This document shows, in pieces, positions 63,419 through 64,000 of a DNA stretch of 64,000 nt. Under the pieces are notes generated by a model. The model saw only the letters and a program-made list of their open reading frames with translations, had not been told where the DNA came from and did no database searches. Numbering within the stretch: position 1 is the first letter of the stretch; each line of letters begins with the position of its first letter. Origin of the DNA: Nocardioides ginsengisegetis (GTDB lineage Bacteria; Actinomycetota; Actinomycetes; Propionibacteriales; Nocardioidaceae). The stretch is from positions 2,155,001 to 2,219,000 of the forward strand of contig NZ_JACGXA010000001.1 of assembly GCF_014138045.1 (NCBI RefSeq), given 5' to 3'. The position numbers and the translations under genes are program-made.

Positions 63419-63443
63419 CCGACGTACTCCCCCGCACATGCCA

Positions 63444-63479
63444 CGAGGGCCCGGTCACCGTGTGGTGACCGGGCCCTCG
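63444..63479. terminator. Bidirectional terminator between the ASST-like gene and rpsA
   Basis: A perfect 16-bp stem (CGAGGGCCCGGTCACC and complement) with a GTGT loop, 25 nt after the ASST-like stop and 37 nt from the rpsA stop. Confidence 0.9.
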
Positions 63480-63516
63480 CGTGTGTTCAGCGGGTGCTGA
63501 GGCAGTTACCTGCGGA

Positions 63517-64000
63517 TCAGCTGGCGCCGCCCGTGAGCTTCTCGCGGAGCGCCTGCAGCGCCTCGTCGGACGCGAGCGAACCGCCGCCCTCGGACTCCGA
63601 CTCGGTGGACTCGGTGCCACCGCTGGAGTACGAGGTGGCCTCGCCGGCCTCGACCTCGGCCTTGGCGGCCTCGGCCTGCTGCTTGACGTGCTGCTCCCAG
63701 CGAGCGTGCGCCTTGGCGTACTGCTCCTCCCAGACCGCACGCTGCTCGTCGAAGCCCTCGAGCCACTCGCCGGTCTCCGGGTCGAAGCCCTCGGGGTAGA
63801 CGTAGTTGCCCTGCTCGTCGTAGGTCGCCGTCATGCCGTAGAGCGTCGGGTCGAACTCCTCGACGTCCGTCGCGGTGGCGGTGTCGTTGGCCTGCTTGAG
63901 CGACAGCGAGATCCGGCGACGCTCGAGGTCGATGTCGATGATCTTGACCATGACGTCGTCGTTGACCTGGACGACCTGCTCGGGGATCTCGACGTGACGC
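63517..64000 (-). CDS. rpsA: 30S ribosomal protein S1, C-terminal part (truncated by window end)
   Basis: Only the last 160 codons are present; the frame stays open to the window edge. The visible part covers the end of the fourth S1 domain (EIPEQVVQVNDDVMVKIIDIDLERRRISLSL, in pieces: VVQVNDDVMVKIIDIDLE and RRRISLSLKQAN) and the long acidic tail with FDPTLYGMTATYDEQGNYVYP, in parts YGMTATYDEQGNYVYPEG, typical of actinobacterial RpsA. S1 binds mRNA on the 30S subunit. It converges with the accessory gene region and ends at a terminator shared with the ASST-like gene. Confidence 0.95.
   Translation of the reverse strand, partial: RHVEIPEQVVQVNDDVMVKIIDIDLERRRISLSLKQANDTATATDVEEFDPTLYGMTATYDEQGNYVYPEGFDPETGEWLEGFDEQRAVWEEQYAKAHARWEQHVKQQAEAAKAEVEAGEATSYSSGGTESTESESEGGGSLASDEALQALREKLTGGAS

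Overview
The window is high-GC DNA (about 70% by eye) with many GTG starts, 1-8 nt gene overlaps and actinobacterial marker families (SepH, DUF3093, DUF3710, DUF4193, DUF4235, DUF5998, DUF7455, a two-domain CpfC-type ferrochelatase, ergothioneine genes, primary and group 2 sigma factors). A DUF222/HNH gene and characteristic intergenic palindromes suggest Nocardioides or a close relative in the Nocardioidaceae. This placement is an inference from gene content, not a phylogeny.

Layout. 1-9.2 kb: the conserved actinobacterial block around dut (DUF3159-like start, OB-fold, DUF3710, dut, DUF3093, DUF4235, DUF4193, inositol-phosphatase, ferrochelatase), then an exporter, a lactone oxidase, a TRIC-type channel and the division protein SepH. 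9.2-11.3 kb: a two-domain acyl reductase. 11.25-13.98 kb: a small island of visibly lower GC holding a broken HNH gene and an intact gene that fuses an SMC/ABC-type ATPase to a DUF4435 domain, the domain pair of the PARIS anti-phage system in one polypeptide. 14-32.3 kb: rhodanese-type sulfurtransferase, thymidine kinase, secreted SGNH hydrolase, phosphatase, GNAT/acyl-CoA-ligase fusion, topoisomerase IV (parC and parE), an LprG/P55-like lipoprotein-transporter pair, carbonic anhydrase and membrane proteins. 32.3-40.9 kb: VOC protein, egtABCD for ergothioneine, FAD oxidase, primary sigma factor, HhH-GPD repair protein. 41-52.7 kb: FN3 surface protein, stress protein, GCS2 ligase, DUF4192, DNA polymerase IV, the 5-oxoprolinase genes pxpABC and oligopeptidase B. 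52.8-64 kb: a group 2 sigma factor, coaE, then about 9 kb of accessory genes (M36 protease, acyl-adenylating enzyme, APH-like kinase, HNH protein, arylsulfotransferase-like protein) that separate coaE from rpsA, which is cut by the window end.

How the genes work together. EgtA, EgtB, EgtC and EgtD form one translationally coupled unit for four of the five ergothioneine steps; egtE is not here. PxpA, PxpB and PxpC form 5-oxoprolinase, which recycles 5-oxoproline to glutamate, and a GCS2-type ligase lies nearby. ParC and ParE make topoisomerase IV from loci 4.4 kb apart. The LprG-like lipoprotein and its transporter overlap by 4 nt and probably export lipids. SigA-like and SigB-like sigma factors are both present; the second has an ECF-type stress promoter upstream.

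Promoter logic is unusually readable. At least 17 genes have a TANNNT hexamer 6-8 nt before the start codon, the pattern of leaderless transcripts, and this also helps decide starts. The two most interesting items are the fused ATPase-DUF4435 island and the single palindromic -10 element that appears to serve pxpA and the oligopeptidase gene in opposite directions. No tRNA, rRNA, CRISPR array, transposase or integrase was recognised.
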